The position numbers were made by a program, and so were the translations under genes. Below the pieces are notes generated by a model, which worked only from the letters and a program-made list of their open reading frames with translations, had not been told where the DNA came from and made no database searches. Below are positions 10,335 to 18,723 of a stretch of 64,000 nt of DNA, piece after piece. How positions within the stretch are numbered: position 1 is the first letter of the stretch; the number at the start of each line of letters is the position of its first letter. Source of the DNA: Paracoccaceae bacterium (lineage in GTDB: Bacteria; Pseudomonadota; Alphaproteobacteria; Rhodobacterales; Rhodobacteraceae). The stretch spans positions 1 to 64,000 of the forward strand of contig JANQRL010000022.1 of the NCBI GenBank assembly GCA_028284605.1. Direction: 5' to 3'.

Positions 10335-13300
10335 ATGACCCGCCAGGACGTGTCGCTGAGCGACCGCTATGACCTCGACAAGGATACGATATTGCTGAAC
10401 GGCACCCAGGCGTTGGTCCGCCTGATGCTGATGCAGAAGGCGCGGGACCGGGCGGCGGGGCTCAATACGGCGGGCTATGTGAGCGGTTATCGCGGATCGC
10501 CGCTCGGGGCCGTCGATATGCAGATGGCCCGGGCCGAGAGCCATCTGAAAGCCGCGGACATCCTGTTTCAGCCCGGACTGAACGAGGACCTTGCCGCCAC
10601 GGCGCTTTGGGGCACGCAGGGCGCCGAGTTGCGCGGCGAGGGGCGCTATGACGGGGTCTTCGGGCTCTGGTACGGCAAGGGGCCGGGGGTGGACCGGTCC
10701 GGCGACGCGATGCGGCACGCGAACATGGCCGGCACCTCGCGCCATGGCGGCGTGCTGATGGCCATGGGCGACGACCACACCGGCGAATCCTCCACAACCT
10801 GCCATCAGTCCGACTGGGCCATGATCGACGCCTATATGCCGGTGCTGAGCCCGGCGGGGGTACAGGAAATTCTCGACTACGGGCTCTACGGCTTTGCTTT
10901 GTCACGGTTTTCCGGGCTCTGGGCCGGGCTGAAGCTGATGAAGGATACGGTGGAGGTGACCTCCGTCGTCGATGGCCGGCCCGACCGGATGTCCTTTGTC
11001 GAGCCGGATTTCGAGATGCCGCCGGGCGGGCTCAACATCCGCCTTGGGGACCATTGGGTGCCGCAGGAAGAGCGTGTCATCAATCACAAGAGGTTCGCTG
11101 CAGAAGCCTTTGGTCATGCGAATAAAATAGACCGCCGCATCTGGGGCAAGCCGGGGGCGAAGATCGGCTTCGTCGCGGCGGGCAAGAACTGGCTCGACCT
11201 CACCCACGCCCTCCAGCTTCTCGGCATCGACGGGACGGAGGCGGAGCGGCTCGGGATCACGACCTACAAGATCGGCCAGACCTTCCCGCTCGACATGAAG
11301 GGGTTCCACGACTGGGCCGAGGGGCTCGACCTGATCGTGGTGGTCGAGGAAAAGCGCAAGCTGATCGAGGTGCAGATCAAGGAGGCGATCTTCGACGACC
11401 GTCGCGGCCGCCGGGTCTGGGGCTGGCACAAGGGCGGCGGCGCGGGCTCGATGCATGGCGAGGAGCTGTTCCCGACCCAGGGCGCCCTCGATCCGGTGAT
11501 GATTGCCGAGAAGCTGGGCCAAATTCTGATCGAGGAGGGGCGGCGGACGGATGCTCTCGAAGGCGCGCTCGCCACCCTCGCCGAGGCCCGCCGTGCCGAC
11601 AATGCCGAGGAGATCGCGGCCCGGCTGCCCTATTTCTGCGCCGGATGCCCGCACAATAGCTCGACCAAGGTGCCCGAGGGGTCCCGCGCCTATGGCGGCA
11701 TCGGTTGCCACATCATGGCGACGTGGATGGACCGCGAGAATACCGGCTGGACCCATATGGGCGCGGAGGGGGCGAACTGGGTGGGCGAGGCGCCGTTCTC
11801 GACCCGCAGCCACATCTTCCAGAACCTCGGCGACGGCACCTACAACCATTCCGGCGTTCAGGCGATCCGCTTTGCGGTCATGGCCGGGACCAACATCACC
11901 TACAAGATCCTCTACAATGACGCCGTCGCGATGACCGGCGGGCAGGGCAATGACGGCGATCTTGGCCCCGGGCAGATCGTGCGGGAGCTGAAGGCGATGG
12001 GGGTGGGCGAGGTCTTCGTCGTCTATGATGAGAAGGAGGATCTGGGTGCCGCCGACCTACCCGGCGGTGTGACGCCGCGTCCCCGCGAGGACCTGGCCGA
12101 GGTGCAGGAGCGCTGTACGCAGATCGAGGGCGTCTCGGCCATCGTCTATATCCAGACCTGCGCGGCGGAGAAGCGGCGGCGGCGCAAGCGCGGCGCCTTC
12201 CCGGACCCGGACAAGCGGGTCTTCATCAATACGGAGGTCTGCGAAGGGTGCGGCGATTGCGGCGTGCAGTCGAATTGCGTGGCGATCCTGCCGGTGGAGA
12301 CGGAGCTGGGCCGCAAACGCGCCATCGACCAATCCGCCTGCAACAAGGATTTCAGTTGTCTCAAGGGGTTCTGCCCGTCCTTTGTCACCGTCGAGGGGGC
12401 GACGGTCCGCAAGGAGGCCCGGGTCGAGGTCGAGGCGGGCGATCTGCCGGCGCCGGAGCTGCCCCGGATCGACGGCACCCATAACGTGGTTATCACCGGG
12501 ATCGGCGGCACCGGGGTGGTGACGATCGGCGCGGTGCTCGCCATGGCGGCCCATCTCGACGGCAAGGGCGCGGGCATGATGGAGATGGCGGGGCTCGCGC
12601 AGAAGGGCGGTGCGGTGCTGATCCATTGCCGGATCGCCGAGGACCCGGCCGATATCAGTGCGATCCGGGTGGCCACGGGCGAATGCGACGCGCTCATCGG
12701 CGGCGATCTGGTGGTGAGCGCGGGGGCGAAGACCATCGGTCTGACCGCCCCGGGCCGGACCTGCGCCGTGGTCAATTCCCACGAGGTCATCACCGGCGCC
12801 TTCACCCGGGACACCGAGTTCCGCCTGCCCACCGAAGACCTGATCGTGGCGCTTCAGGCCCGGATGCAGGATCGGCTGACGACCTTCGACGCCACGGCGC
12901 TGGCGGAGGCGGTTCTGGGCGACTCGATCTACTCCAACATGATCGTCTTCGGCGCCGCCTGGCAGGCGGGCGGGGTCCCGGTGCGCCATGACGCGATCCT
13001 GCGGGCCATAGACCTCAACGGCGCCGCGGTAGAGCGCAACAAGCGCGCCTTCGAGATCGGACGCTGGGCCGTCGCGGAGCCGGAGGCGGCGGCGCGGGCG
13101 GCGGTCTCGAATGTGGTCGAGAAGCCGAAGACCCTGGACGAGAAGATCGACTTTCGGGCCGCGCATCTGACGGCTTATCAGTCGGAGCGGCTGGCGCGTC
13201 GCTATCGGGCGCTGGTGGACCGGATCGAGGATTCGCGGCTCAAGGAGGCGGTCGCGAAGGGCTATCACAAGGCCCTGACCTACAAGGACGAATACGAGGT

Positions 13301-13757
13301 CGCGCGGCTGCATCTGGAGACCCGGGCGAAGGCCGAGGCGGCCTTCGAGGGCGATCTGAAACTGACCTACCACCTCGCCCCGCCCCTCCTCTCCCGCAAT
13401 GGCAAGGACGGGCGCCCGAAGAAGCGGGCCTTCGGCGAGGGGCTGATGGCCCGGGCCTTTCCGCTACTGGCGCGGCTCAAGGGGCTGCGTGGCACGCCCT
13501 TCGATCCCTTCGGTCACACCGCCGAGCGGCGGATGGAGCGGGGGCTCATCAAGCGCTACGAGGCCGATATCGACGAGGTCCTTGCCCGTTTCAGCCCGGA
13601 AACCGCCGACGCCGCCGTCGCTCTTGCGGAACTGCCGTTGCAGATCAGGGGGTTCGGGCCGGTGAAGGAGGCCAATGCCAAGGCCGCCGATGCCCGGCGC
13701 CGGGAGCTCCTCGCCGCGCTCCGGTCCGGCGGCACCGTCCAGGCCGCGGCGGAATAG
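10335..13757 (+). CDS. Indolepyruvate ferredoxin oxidoreductase family protein (fused subunits)
   Basis: A large 1140-residue single-chain 2-oxoacid:ferredoxin oxidoreductase. The order is an N-terminal pyruvate-oxidoreductase-like region (YVSGYRGSPLGAVD), a ThDP-binding region with FCAGCPHNSSTKVPEG and GQGNDGDLGPGQI, an iron-sulfur part near 635-672 (VCEGCGDCGVQSNC and FSCLKGFCPS), then the gamma domain (ITGIGGTGVVTIGAVL). A long C-terminal DUF6537-like tail follows. It decarboxylates aryl or branched 2-oxoacids from amino-acid breakdown to acyl-CoA. Start ATG 10335 follows AGGGAGAGG at 10321; a 16-codon upstream extension lacks such a site. It is divergent from a LysR gene. Confidence 0.93.
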   Translation: MTRQDVSLSDRYDLDKDTILLNGTQALVRLMLMQKARDRAAGLNTAGYVSGYRGSPLGAVDMQMARAESHLKAADILFQPGLNEDLAATALWGTQGAELRGEGRYDGVFGLWYGKGPGVDRSGDAMRHANMAGTSRHGGVLMAMGDDHTGESSTTCHQSDWAMIDAYMPVLSPAGVQEILDYGLYGFALSRFSGLWAGLKLMKDTVEVTSVVDGRPDRMSFVEPDFEMPPGGLNIRLGDHWVPQEERVINHKRFAAEAFGHANKIDRRIWGKPGAKIGFVAAGKNWLDLTHALQLLGIDGTEAERLGITTYKIGQTFPLDMKGFHDWAEGLDLIVVVEEKRKLIEVQIKEAIFDDRRGRRVWGWHKGGGAGSMHGEELFPTQGALDPVMIAEKLGQILIEEGRRTDALEGALATLAEARRADNAEEIAARLPYFCAGCPHNSSTKVPEGSRAYGGIGCHIMATWMDRENTGWTHMGAEGANWVGEAPFSTRSHIFQNLGDGTYNHSGVQAIRFAVMAGTNITYKILYNDAVAMTGGQGNDGDLGPGQIVRELKAMGVGEVFVVYDEKEDLGAADLPGGVTPRPREDLAEVQERCTQIEGVSAIVYIQTCAAEKRRRRKRGAFPDPDKRVFINTEVCEGCGDCGVQSNCVAILPVETELGRKRAIDQSACNKDFSCLKGFCPSFVTVEGATVRKEARVEVEAGDLPAPELPRIDGTHNVVITGIGGTGVVTIGAVLAMAAHLDGKGAGMMEMAGLAQKGGAVLIHCRIAEDPADISAIRVATGECDALIGGDLVVSAGAKTIGLTAPGRTCAVVNSHEVITGAFTRDTEFRLPTEDLIVALQARMQDRLTTFDATALAEAVLGDSIYSNMIVFGAAWQAGGVPVRHDAILRAIDLNGAAVERNKRAFEIGRWAVAEPEAAARAAVSNVVEKPKTLDEKIDFRAAHLTAYQSERLARRYRALVDRIEDSRLKEAVAKGYHKALTYKDEYEVARLHLETRAKAEAAFEGDLKLTYHLAPPLLSRNGKDGRPKKRAFGEGLMARAFPLLARLKGLRGTPFDPFGHTAERRMERGLIKRYEADIDEVLARFSPETADAAVALAELPLQIRGFGPVKEANAKAADARRRELLAALRSGGTVQAAAE

Positions 13758-13855
13758 CCGCCCGCACAGGGTGGAATTGTCGCGGACCTGTCACAAATCC
13801 TTCTTATCTGGGTCGGTCAGGGGTAAGGCTGCGTCGCAGTCAGGGAAGGACGGCC

Positions 13856-14761
13856 ATGGGTCAGCGGCATATCGCGCGCGACATCACCTATGCGACCTCC
13901 GCCGCCACCCGCGGCGGGCGCGCCATGATCCGGCTGCTGGAAAACACCACCGGCCGGCTGCGGCTGATCCGTCAGGCCAGGGGCTATGAGGGTGAGGTCG
14001 CGCGGGGCCGGGATTTCTGGGAGGTGATGGTGGAGCGCTACGGCGTGACGCTCGACATCGTCAGCGGTGCCCTAGGGAACATCCCCGCCGAGGGCCCGGT
14101 GATCGTGGTGGCGAACCACCCTTACGGCATCCTCGACGGCCTCGTCATGGGCCATATCCTGAGCGCGCGGCGGGGCGGCGACTTCAAGGTTCTCGCCCAT
14201 CGCGTGTTCCGCAAGGCGCCGGACCTCGAACGGGTCATCCTGCCGATCTCCTTCGACGAGACCAAGGACGCCGCGAAGCAGAACATGAAGACCCGGGCCG
14301 AGGCCCTGCGTTACCTGCGCGAGGGCGGGGCGATCGGTGTCTTCCCGGGTGGCACGGTCTCCACCGCCGCCAAACCCTTTGCCCCGGCGGCGGACCCGGT
14401 CTGGCGCAGCTTCACCGCCAAGATGGTGGCGAAATCCGACGCGACCGTTATCCCGATCTTCTTCGACGGGGCCAATTCGCGGCTGTTCCAGATCGCGAGC
14501 CATCTGCATTACACGCTGCGGATGGGGATGCTGATCCGCGAATTCAAGAAACGCGCCAAGGCCCCGGTCCGCATCGCCATTGGCGAACCGATCCCGCGGG
14601 CCGATCTCGATGCGCTCCAGAACGACCCGCGCGGCACTATGGAGTTCCTCCGCAAAGCCACGTATGAGCTCTCTCCGAGCCCGGTTCCGGCGAACCTGAT
14701 GGGGCACGAATACGAAGAGCGGTATAAGGCGCGCGCGGATGGCCGTGGGGATTTTCGATAG
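13856..14761 (+). CDS. PlsC-type lysophospholipid acyltransferase family protein
   Basis: 301 residues. The acyltransferase block I motif is NHPYGILDG (NHx4D, about residues 83-88), and the later glycine-rich phosphate-binding block is [17 protein letters not shown]. The region between has the expected charged residues. Such enzymes acylate lysophospholipids or ornithine lipids at the inner membrane; the exact substrate cannot be read from sequence. There is no clear transmembrane segment beyond moderately hydrophobic stretches. The 3' end overlaps the murI start by 23 bp, so the two genes are probably co-expressed. Confidence 0.88.
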   Translation: MGQRHIARDITYATSAATRGGRAMIRLLENTTGRLRLIRQARGYEGEVARGRDFWEVMVERYGVTLDIVSGALGNIPAEGPVIVVANHPYGILDGLVMGHILSARRGGDFKVLAHRVFRKAPDLERVILPISFDETKDAAKQNMKTRAEALRYLREGGAIGVFPGGTVSTAAKPFAPAADPVWRSFTAKMVAKSDATVIPIFFDGANSRLFQIASHLHYTLRMGMLIREFKKRAKAPVRIAIGEPIPRADLDALQNDPRGTMEFLRKATYELSPSPVPANLMGHEYEERYKARADGRGDFR

Positions 14762-15551
14762 CGGGCTCGGCGGGCTTACGGTTCTTGATGCGGTGACCAG
14801 GCGCCTGCCGGAGGTGCCCATCGTCTATCTCGGCGACAATGCCCACACCCCCTACGGTGTGCGCGATGCCGATGACATCTACGACCTGACCACTGCCGGG
14901 GTGGCGCGGCTTTTCGAGGCGGGCTGCGATCTGGTGATCCTGGCCTGCAACACGGCGTCGGCGGCGGCGCTCAGGCGGATGCAGGAGGGCTGGGTGCCGT
15001 CGGACAAGCGGGTGCTCGGGGTCTTCGTGCCGTTGATCGAGGCGCTGACCGAGCGGCACTGGGGCGACAATTCCCCGCCGCGCGAGGTGGCCGTGAAGCA
15101 TGTGGCGCTCTTCGCGACCCCCGCCACGGTGCGCAGCCGGGCGTTTCAGCGGGAGTTGGCGTTCCGCGCTATAGGGGTCGATGTGGAGGCCCAGGCCTGC
15201 GGCGGCGTGGTCGACGCCATCGAGGAGGGCGATATGATCCTCGCCGAGGCCCTGGTGCGGTCCCATGTCGAGGCGCTGAAACGGAAGATGCCGAAGCCGG
15301 ACGCCGCGGTGCTGGGCTGTACGCACTATCCGCTGGTGGAGGATGTGTTCCGCGAGGCTTTGGGGGAGGGCGTGTCGGTCTATTCCCAGCCCGCTTTGGT
15401 GGCCGAGAGCCTGGCCGATTACCTCGAACGGCGGCCCGAAATGCGGGGCGGTGGCGACGAGGCCGGTTTCCTGACCACCGGCGATCCCGCTTCGGTGTCG
15501 AACAAGGCGACGCAGTTCCTCCGACGAAAGATCGCCTTCGAGGCCGCCTGA
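14739..15551 (+). CDS. murI: Glutamate racemase
   Basis: Makes D-glutamate for peptidoglycan. 270 residues, the usual length. N-terminal [13 protein letters not shown], then the two catalytic cysteines in their motifs: C70 in [10 protein letters not shown] and C194 in LGCTHYPLV. The substrate-binding [11 protein letters not shown] is at about 30-40. The start overlaps the acyltransferase coding region by 23 bp, which suggests translational coupling. argC follows after 99 bp that hold a GC-rich hairpin. Confidence 0.96.
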   Translation: MAVGIFDSGLGGLTVLDAVTRRLPEVPIVYLGDNAHTPYGVRDADDIYDLTTAGVARLFEAGCDLVILACNTASAAALRRMQEGWVPSDKRVLGVFVPLIEALTERHWGDNSPPREVAVKHVALFATPATVRSRAFQRELAFRAIGVDVEAQACGGVVDAIEEGDMILAEALVRSHVEALKRKMPKPDAAVLGCTHYPLVEDVFREALGEGVSVYSQPALVAESLADYLERRPEMRGGGDEAGFLTTGDPASVSNKATQFLRRKIAFEAA

Positions 15552-15552
15552 G

Positions 15553-15598
15553 CGGGCGCGGCGCGAGCCGGGCCTGCCGGCCCAAACCGCGCCGCCCG
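15553..15598 (+). other. GC-rich intergenic hairpin between murI and argC
   Basis: CGGG plus CGGCGCG pair with CGCGCCG plus CCCG (2-nt bulge). They enclose a smaller stem GCCGG/CCGGC with a 5-nt loop. There is no T-tract, so this is not a classical terminator. It may slow or end murI transcripts or protect an mRNA end. Confidence 0.4.
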
Positions 15599-15650
15599 TT
15601 GCGCCAGAGACCCCGGCGCCCTACACAGCATCCAGATTCAGGACCGCACC

Positions 15651-16679
15651 ATGACCCATTCCGTCGCCATTCTCGGCGCCTCGGGCTATACCGGGGCCGA
15701 ACTCGTCCGGCTGATCGCCACCCATAAGGGCATGCGCATCGCCGCGCTCTCCGCCCATTCCAAGGCCGGGCAGGAGATGGAAGAGGTGTTCCCGCATCTG
15801 CGCCATCTGGACCTGCCGCGCCTGACCACGGTCGAGGAAACGCCTCTCAACGGGGTCGATCTGGTGTTCTGCGCGCTGCCGCACGCGACCTCGCAACGGA
15901 TCGTCGCGAACCTGCCGGAAGGGGTGAAGGTCGTCGACCTCTCCGCCGATTTCCGGCTGCGCGATCCGGCGGAGTACGAGAGATGGTACGGCAAGCCCCA
16001 CGCGGCACCGGAATTGCAGAAGGAGGCGGTCTACGGGCTCACCGAGTTCTACCGGGACGAGATCCGCGCGGCCCGGCTTGTGGCCGGCACCGGGTGCAAC
16101 GCGGCGACCGGGCATTTTGCGCTGCGGCCGCTGATTGCCGGTGGGCTGATCGGGCTCGACGACATCGTGCTCGACCTGAAATGCGCCGTCTCCGGCGCCG
16201 GGCGGAGCCTGAAGGGGCACCTTCTGCACGCGGAACTGTCGGAGGGCTATTTCGCCTATGGTCTCGGGAGCACCCACCGGCATCTGGGCGAGTTCGATCA
16301 GGAGTTTTCGGCCGTGGCAGGGCGTGAGGTCCGAATCCAGTTCACCCCGCACCTGATGCCCGCGAACCGGGGCATCCTCGCCACCGCCTATGTGTCCGGC
16401 GATGCCGCGGCCTGCCATGCGGCCCTCTCGGCCGCCTATGCCGACGAGCCCTTCCTCCATGTCCTGCCGATCGGGCAGGCGCCGGGGGTGAAGGACGTGC
16501 GCGGATCGAACTTCTGCCATATCGGCGTCGTGGCCGACCGCAAACCGGGCCGCGCCGTCGTGGTCGCGGTGCTCGATAACCTCACCAAGGGCTCCTCCGG
16601 CCAAGCGATCCAGAACGCCAACCTGATGCTCGGGATCGAAGAAACCGAGGGGCTGATGCTGGCGCCACTGGTGCCGTGA
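15651..16679 (+). CDS. argC: N-acetyl-gamma-glutamyl-phosphate reductase
   Basis: Third step of arginine synthesis, NADPH-dependent. 342 residues, the long (type 1) form. The N-terminal nucleotide-binding motif is [16 protein letters not shown]. The catalytic cysteine is C149 in [13 protein letters not shown], and the conserved substrate region has GSTHRHLGE and [15 protein letters not shown]. The C-terminus shows [10 protein letters not shown] and [14 protein letters not shown]. It lies in a run of plus-strand genes. A weak terminator-like hairpin overlaps its stop codon before ccmE. Confidence 0.97.
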   Translation: MTHSVAILGASGYTGAELVRLIATHKGMRIAALSAHSKAGQEMEEVFPHLRHLDLPRLTTVEETPLNGVDLVFCALPHATSQRIVANLPEGVKVVDLSADFRLRDPAEYERWYGKPHAAPELQKEAVYGLTEFYRDEIRAARLVAGTGCNAATGHFALRPLIAGGLIGLDDIVLDLKCAVSGAGRSLKGHLLHAELSEGYFAYGLGSTHRHLGEFDQEFSAVAGREVRIQFTPHLMPANRGILATAYVSGDAAACHAALSAAYADEPFLHVLPIGQAPGVKDVRGSNFCHIGVVADRKPGRAVVVAVLDNLTKGSSGQAIQNANLMLGIEETEGLMLAPLVP

Positions 16680-16684
16680 TTTTT
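16661..16684 (+). terminator. Possible weak terminator at the argC end
   Basis: A 6-bp stem, GGCGCC with GGTGCC (one G-T pair), and a 3-nt loop lie in the last argC codons. A five-T run at 16680-16684 follows after 4 nt. The stem is short and inside coding sequence, so efficiency is doubtful. Confidence 0.35.
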
Positions 16685-16755
16685 ATGGCCGACCTATTTG
16701 GAATCGGGCCGCGAAGGAGTATCTCTGTCGGGGTGACACAGGCGGACGGGCGTCG

Positions 16756-17223
16756 ATGAAGTCTCTGAAGAAGCAACGGCGCATCCAGATCATTGTCCTG
16801 GCCTTCGTGGCTTTGGGGCTCTCCACCGCTCTGATCGGCTATGCGATGCAGGACGGGATCAACTTCTTCCGGTCGCCCTCGCAGATCGCCGCCGAGCCGC
16901 CCGATCCGACGGAAGTGTTCCGCATCGGCGGGCTGGTGGCCGAAGGCTCCATCGTGCGCGGGCAGGGCGAGACCGTCAGCTTCGCTGTCACCGATGGCGG
17001 CGCCACGATCCCGGTCACCTATACCGGGATCCTGCCCGACCTCTTTGGCGAGGGCGAGGGTATGGTCGGCCAGGGGCGTTACGTGAACGGCACCTTCGAG
17101 GCCATTGAAATCCTGGCCAAACACGACGAGACTTACATGCCGGCGGAGGTCGTCGACGCGCTGAAGGAACAGGGCGTCTACCGCGACCCGAACGCAACGG
17201 ACGCCGGTCCAGCGACGAATTAA
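16756..17223 (+). CDS. ccmE: Cytochrome c maturation heme chaperone CcmE
   Basis: Periplasmic heme chaperone anchored by one N-terminal membrane helix (about residues 11-29, after the basic KSLKKQRR). It receives heme from CcmC and hands it to CcmF. The heme-attachment histidine is H123 in LAKHDETYMP. The preceding PDLFGEGEGMVGQGRY is the OB-fold signature. 155 residues is normal. ccmF and ccmH follow downstream but are separated from it by a three-gene lysis cassette. Confidence 0.95.
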   Translation: MKSLKKQRRIQIIVLAFVALGLSTALIGYAMQDGINFFRSPSQIAAEPPDPTEVFRIGGLVAEGSIVRGQGETVSFAVTDGGATIPVTYTGILPDLFGEGEGMVGQGRYVNGTFEAIEILAKHDETYMPAEVVDALKEQGVYRDPNATDAGPATN

Positions 17224-17230
17224 CCTTTCC
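17220..17230 (+). promoter_or_regulatory. TTAACC half-site before the lysis cassette
   Basis: The 11-mer TTAACCTTTCC begins in the ccmE stop region, 49 nt before the muramidase ATG. Exactly the same 11-mer begins 52 nt before the comEC ATG at 25573. TTAACC resembles CtrA half-sites of alphaproteobacteria. The second half (CGCA) does not match TTAA here. A binding role is only a hypothesis. Confidence 0.3.
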
Positions 17231-17268
17231 CGCAGAGCTTTCCCCGCAGCCAAGGAGCGGGGCAGGCC

Positions 17269-17880
17269 ATGCAGGACGTCCGGGAGATCGCCGAGGAGAT
17301 CATCCGCCGGGAAGGCGGCTATGTGAACGACCCGGACGATCCGGGCGGGCCGACGAAATACGGGGTGACGGTGCATACGATGCGCCGGCTCGGACTCGAT
17401 CTCGACCGCGACGGGGATGTGGATGCCGCCGATGTGCGGCAGCTCTCCCGCGGGCAGGCGGTGGAGATCTTCCTCACCCATTACTTCCACAAGCCCCGGA
17501 TCGGCGAGTTGCCGGAGATGCTGCGGGCCAGCGTCTTCGACATGTATGTGAATGCCGGGGCGCACGCGGTGCGCATCCTGCAACGGCTCTTCAACGAGAT
17601 GCGGATCGAATGCGCGGTGGACGGGGTGATCGGGCCCCAGACCCTCGCAGCCGCCGAGAAGGCCGCCGCTGCCGCGCCCGACCACCTCGCCGATGCCTAC
17701 GGGATCGCCCGGCGGAACTATTATTACGCCCTGGCGGACCGCCGGCCCGCCAGCCGCAAATATGCGAGGCGCCGGGATGGCGGGAAGGGCGGCTGGATCC
17801 GGCGCGCGGAAGAATTCATCTCGCCGCGCTACCATCTGAGCGAGGCCGAGCACCGCGCCCGGGTGGCCGCATGGGGCTGA
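17269..17880 (+). CDS. Holin-associated N-acetylmuramidase (GH108)
   Basis: 203-residue peptidoglycan hydrolase of the ZliS/secretion-activator family. The catalytic Glu is E15 in REGGYVNDPDDPGGPTKYGVT, the GH108 signature. The C-terminal part (from about 100) holds the peptidoglycan-binding-like GAHAVRILQRLFN...DGVIGPQTLAAAE. There is no signal peptide, so export would depend on the holin encoded next. ATG after a GGAGCGG site. The gene overlaps the holin ATG by 10 bp. In R. capsulatus a muramidase/holin pair of this kind lyses cells to release gene transfer agent particles; that role here is inferred. Confidence 0.92.
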   Translation: MQDVREIAEEIIRREGGYVNDPDDPGGPTKYGVTVHTMRRLGLDLDRDGDVDAADVRQLSRGQAVEIFLTHYFHKPRIGELPEMLRASVFDMYVNAGAHAVRILQRLFNEMRIECAVDGVIGPQTLAAAEKAAAAAPDHLADAYGIARRNYYYALADRRPASRKYARRRDGGKGGWIRRAEEFISPRYHLSEAEHRARVAAWG

Positions 17881-18425
17881 TCGCCGAGTTCTGGCGGATG
17901 CTCTTCGGGGATGGCCGCAATGTGGTGACCGAGACCATGTCGGCCTTTCGCGAGAACCCGGAATGGGCGGCGCGGCGTGAGGCGGCGATCCGGCAGGCGG
18001 CGCTCGGCCAGTTCGCGGCGGAGTTCGGCCTGCCGCGGCGCGGGCTCTTCGACCGATTTATTGACGGGCTGAACCGGCTGCCGCGCCCGATGCTCGCCTT
18101 CGGGACGCTGGGCCTCTTCGTCGTGGCCATGGCCGACCCGATCTGGTTCGCCGCGCGGATGCAGGGGATCGCCCTGATCCCCGAGCCGCTCTGGTGGCTC
18201 ATGGGGGCCATCGTCAGCTTCTATTTCGGCGCCAGGCACCAGGCCAAGGGCCAGGAATTCCAGCGTTCCATCGCCGAGACCGTGGCAAGGGCCGGGCAGG
18301 TGACGGACAATATCCGGGCGCTGGAAGCCCTGGAAACCGGGGCAGGGCTGATCGGCGATGGGCCCGAGCCGGCGCCCGCGCCGAACGCGGCCCTCTCCGA
18401 GTGGAGGTCGAAGGATGGCGCCTGA
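17871..18425 (+). CDS. Holin family protein
   Basis: 184 residues. Two hydrophobic helices at about 73-90 (PMLAFGTLGLFVVAMADP) and 105-121 (EPLWWLMGAIVSFYFG) follow a soluble N-terminal segment. A charged C-terminal cytoplasmic tail continues to the end. ATG 17871 was chosen because it overlaps the muramidase stop by 10 bp and gives the family-like MGLIAEFWRMLFG start; upstream extensions in this frame lie inside the muramidase gene. It presumably forms the inner-membrane lesion that lets the muramidase reach the cell wall. Confidence 0.85.
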   Translation: MGLIAEFWRMLFGDGRNVVTETMSAFRENPEWAARREAAIRQAALGQFAAEFGLPRRGLFDRFIDGLNRLPRPMLAFGTLGLFVVAMADPIWFAARMQGIALIPEPLWWLMGAIVSFYFGARHQAKGQEFQRSIAETVARAGQVTDNIRALEALETGAGLIGDGPEPAPAPNAALSEWRSKDGA

Positions 18426-18627
18426 GCAGGAGAAGCTGCTCGAGGCAAGGGTGCGCACGCTGGAGACCCGCAGCGCGGTGGATGACGTGCATCGGGCCAA
18501 TGTCGAAAAGCGGCTCGGGGCCATCGAGGACACGCTGAAATGGCTGGTGCGGCTGGTCTTCGGAGCGTTGCTTCTGGCGGTTATCACCTATGGGGTGCGG
18601 GGCGGGTTTCTGACCGGGATGCCGTGA
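18415..18627 (+). CDS. Small XhlA-like membrane protein of the lysis cassette
   Basis: 70 residues: an amphipathic, coiled-coil-prone N-terminal half (EKLLEARVRTLETRSAVDDV...EKRLGAIEDTLKW) and one C-terminal membrane helix at about 44-62 (LVRLVFGALLLAVITYGV). This is the layout of XhlA, which works with a holin and an endolysin in Bacillus phage-like element PBSX. ATG 18415 overlaps the holin stop by 11 bp, so all three genes are coupled. XhlA homology is by architecture, not a profile match. Confidence 0.7.
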   Translation: MAPEQEKLLEARVRTLETRSAVDDVHRANVEKRLGAIEDTLKWLVRLVFGALLLAVITYGVRGGFLTGMP

Positions 18628-18723
18628 GGCGGCCGGGGCTGCGCCGATTTGACCGGGCCACCACCCATCCATCTGACCGCGATGTGATTTCTTCTTCTCC
18701 GGGCCTGCGCTAAGGTCCCGGCC

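Noticed and set aside
17269-18627. Prophage
   Set aside because: Only lysis functions are present; no integrase, capsid, tail, terminase or repressor genes, and both flanks are cytochrome c maturation genes.
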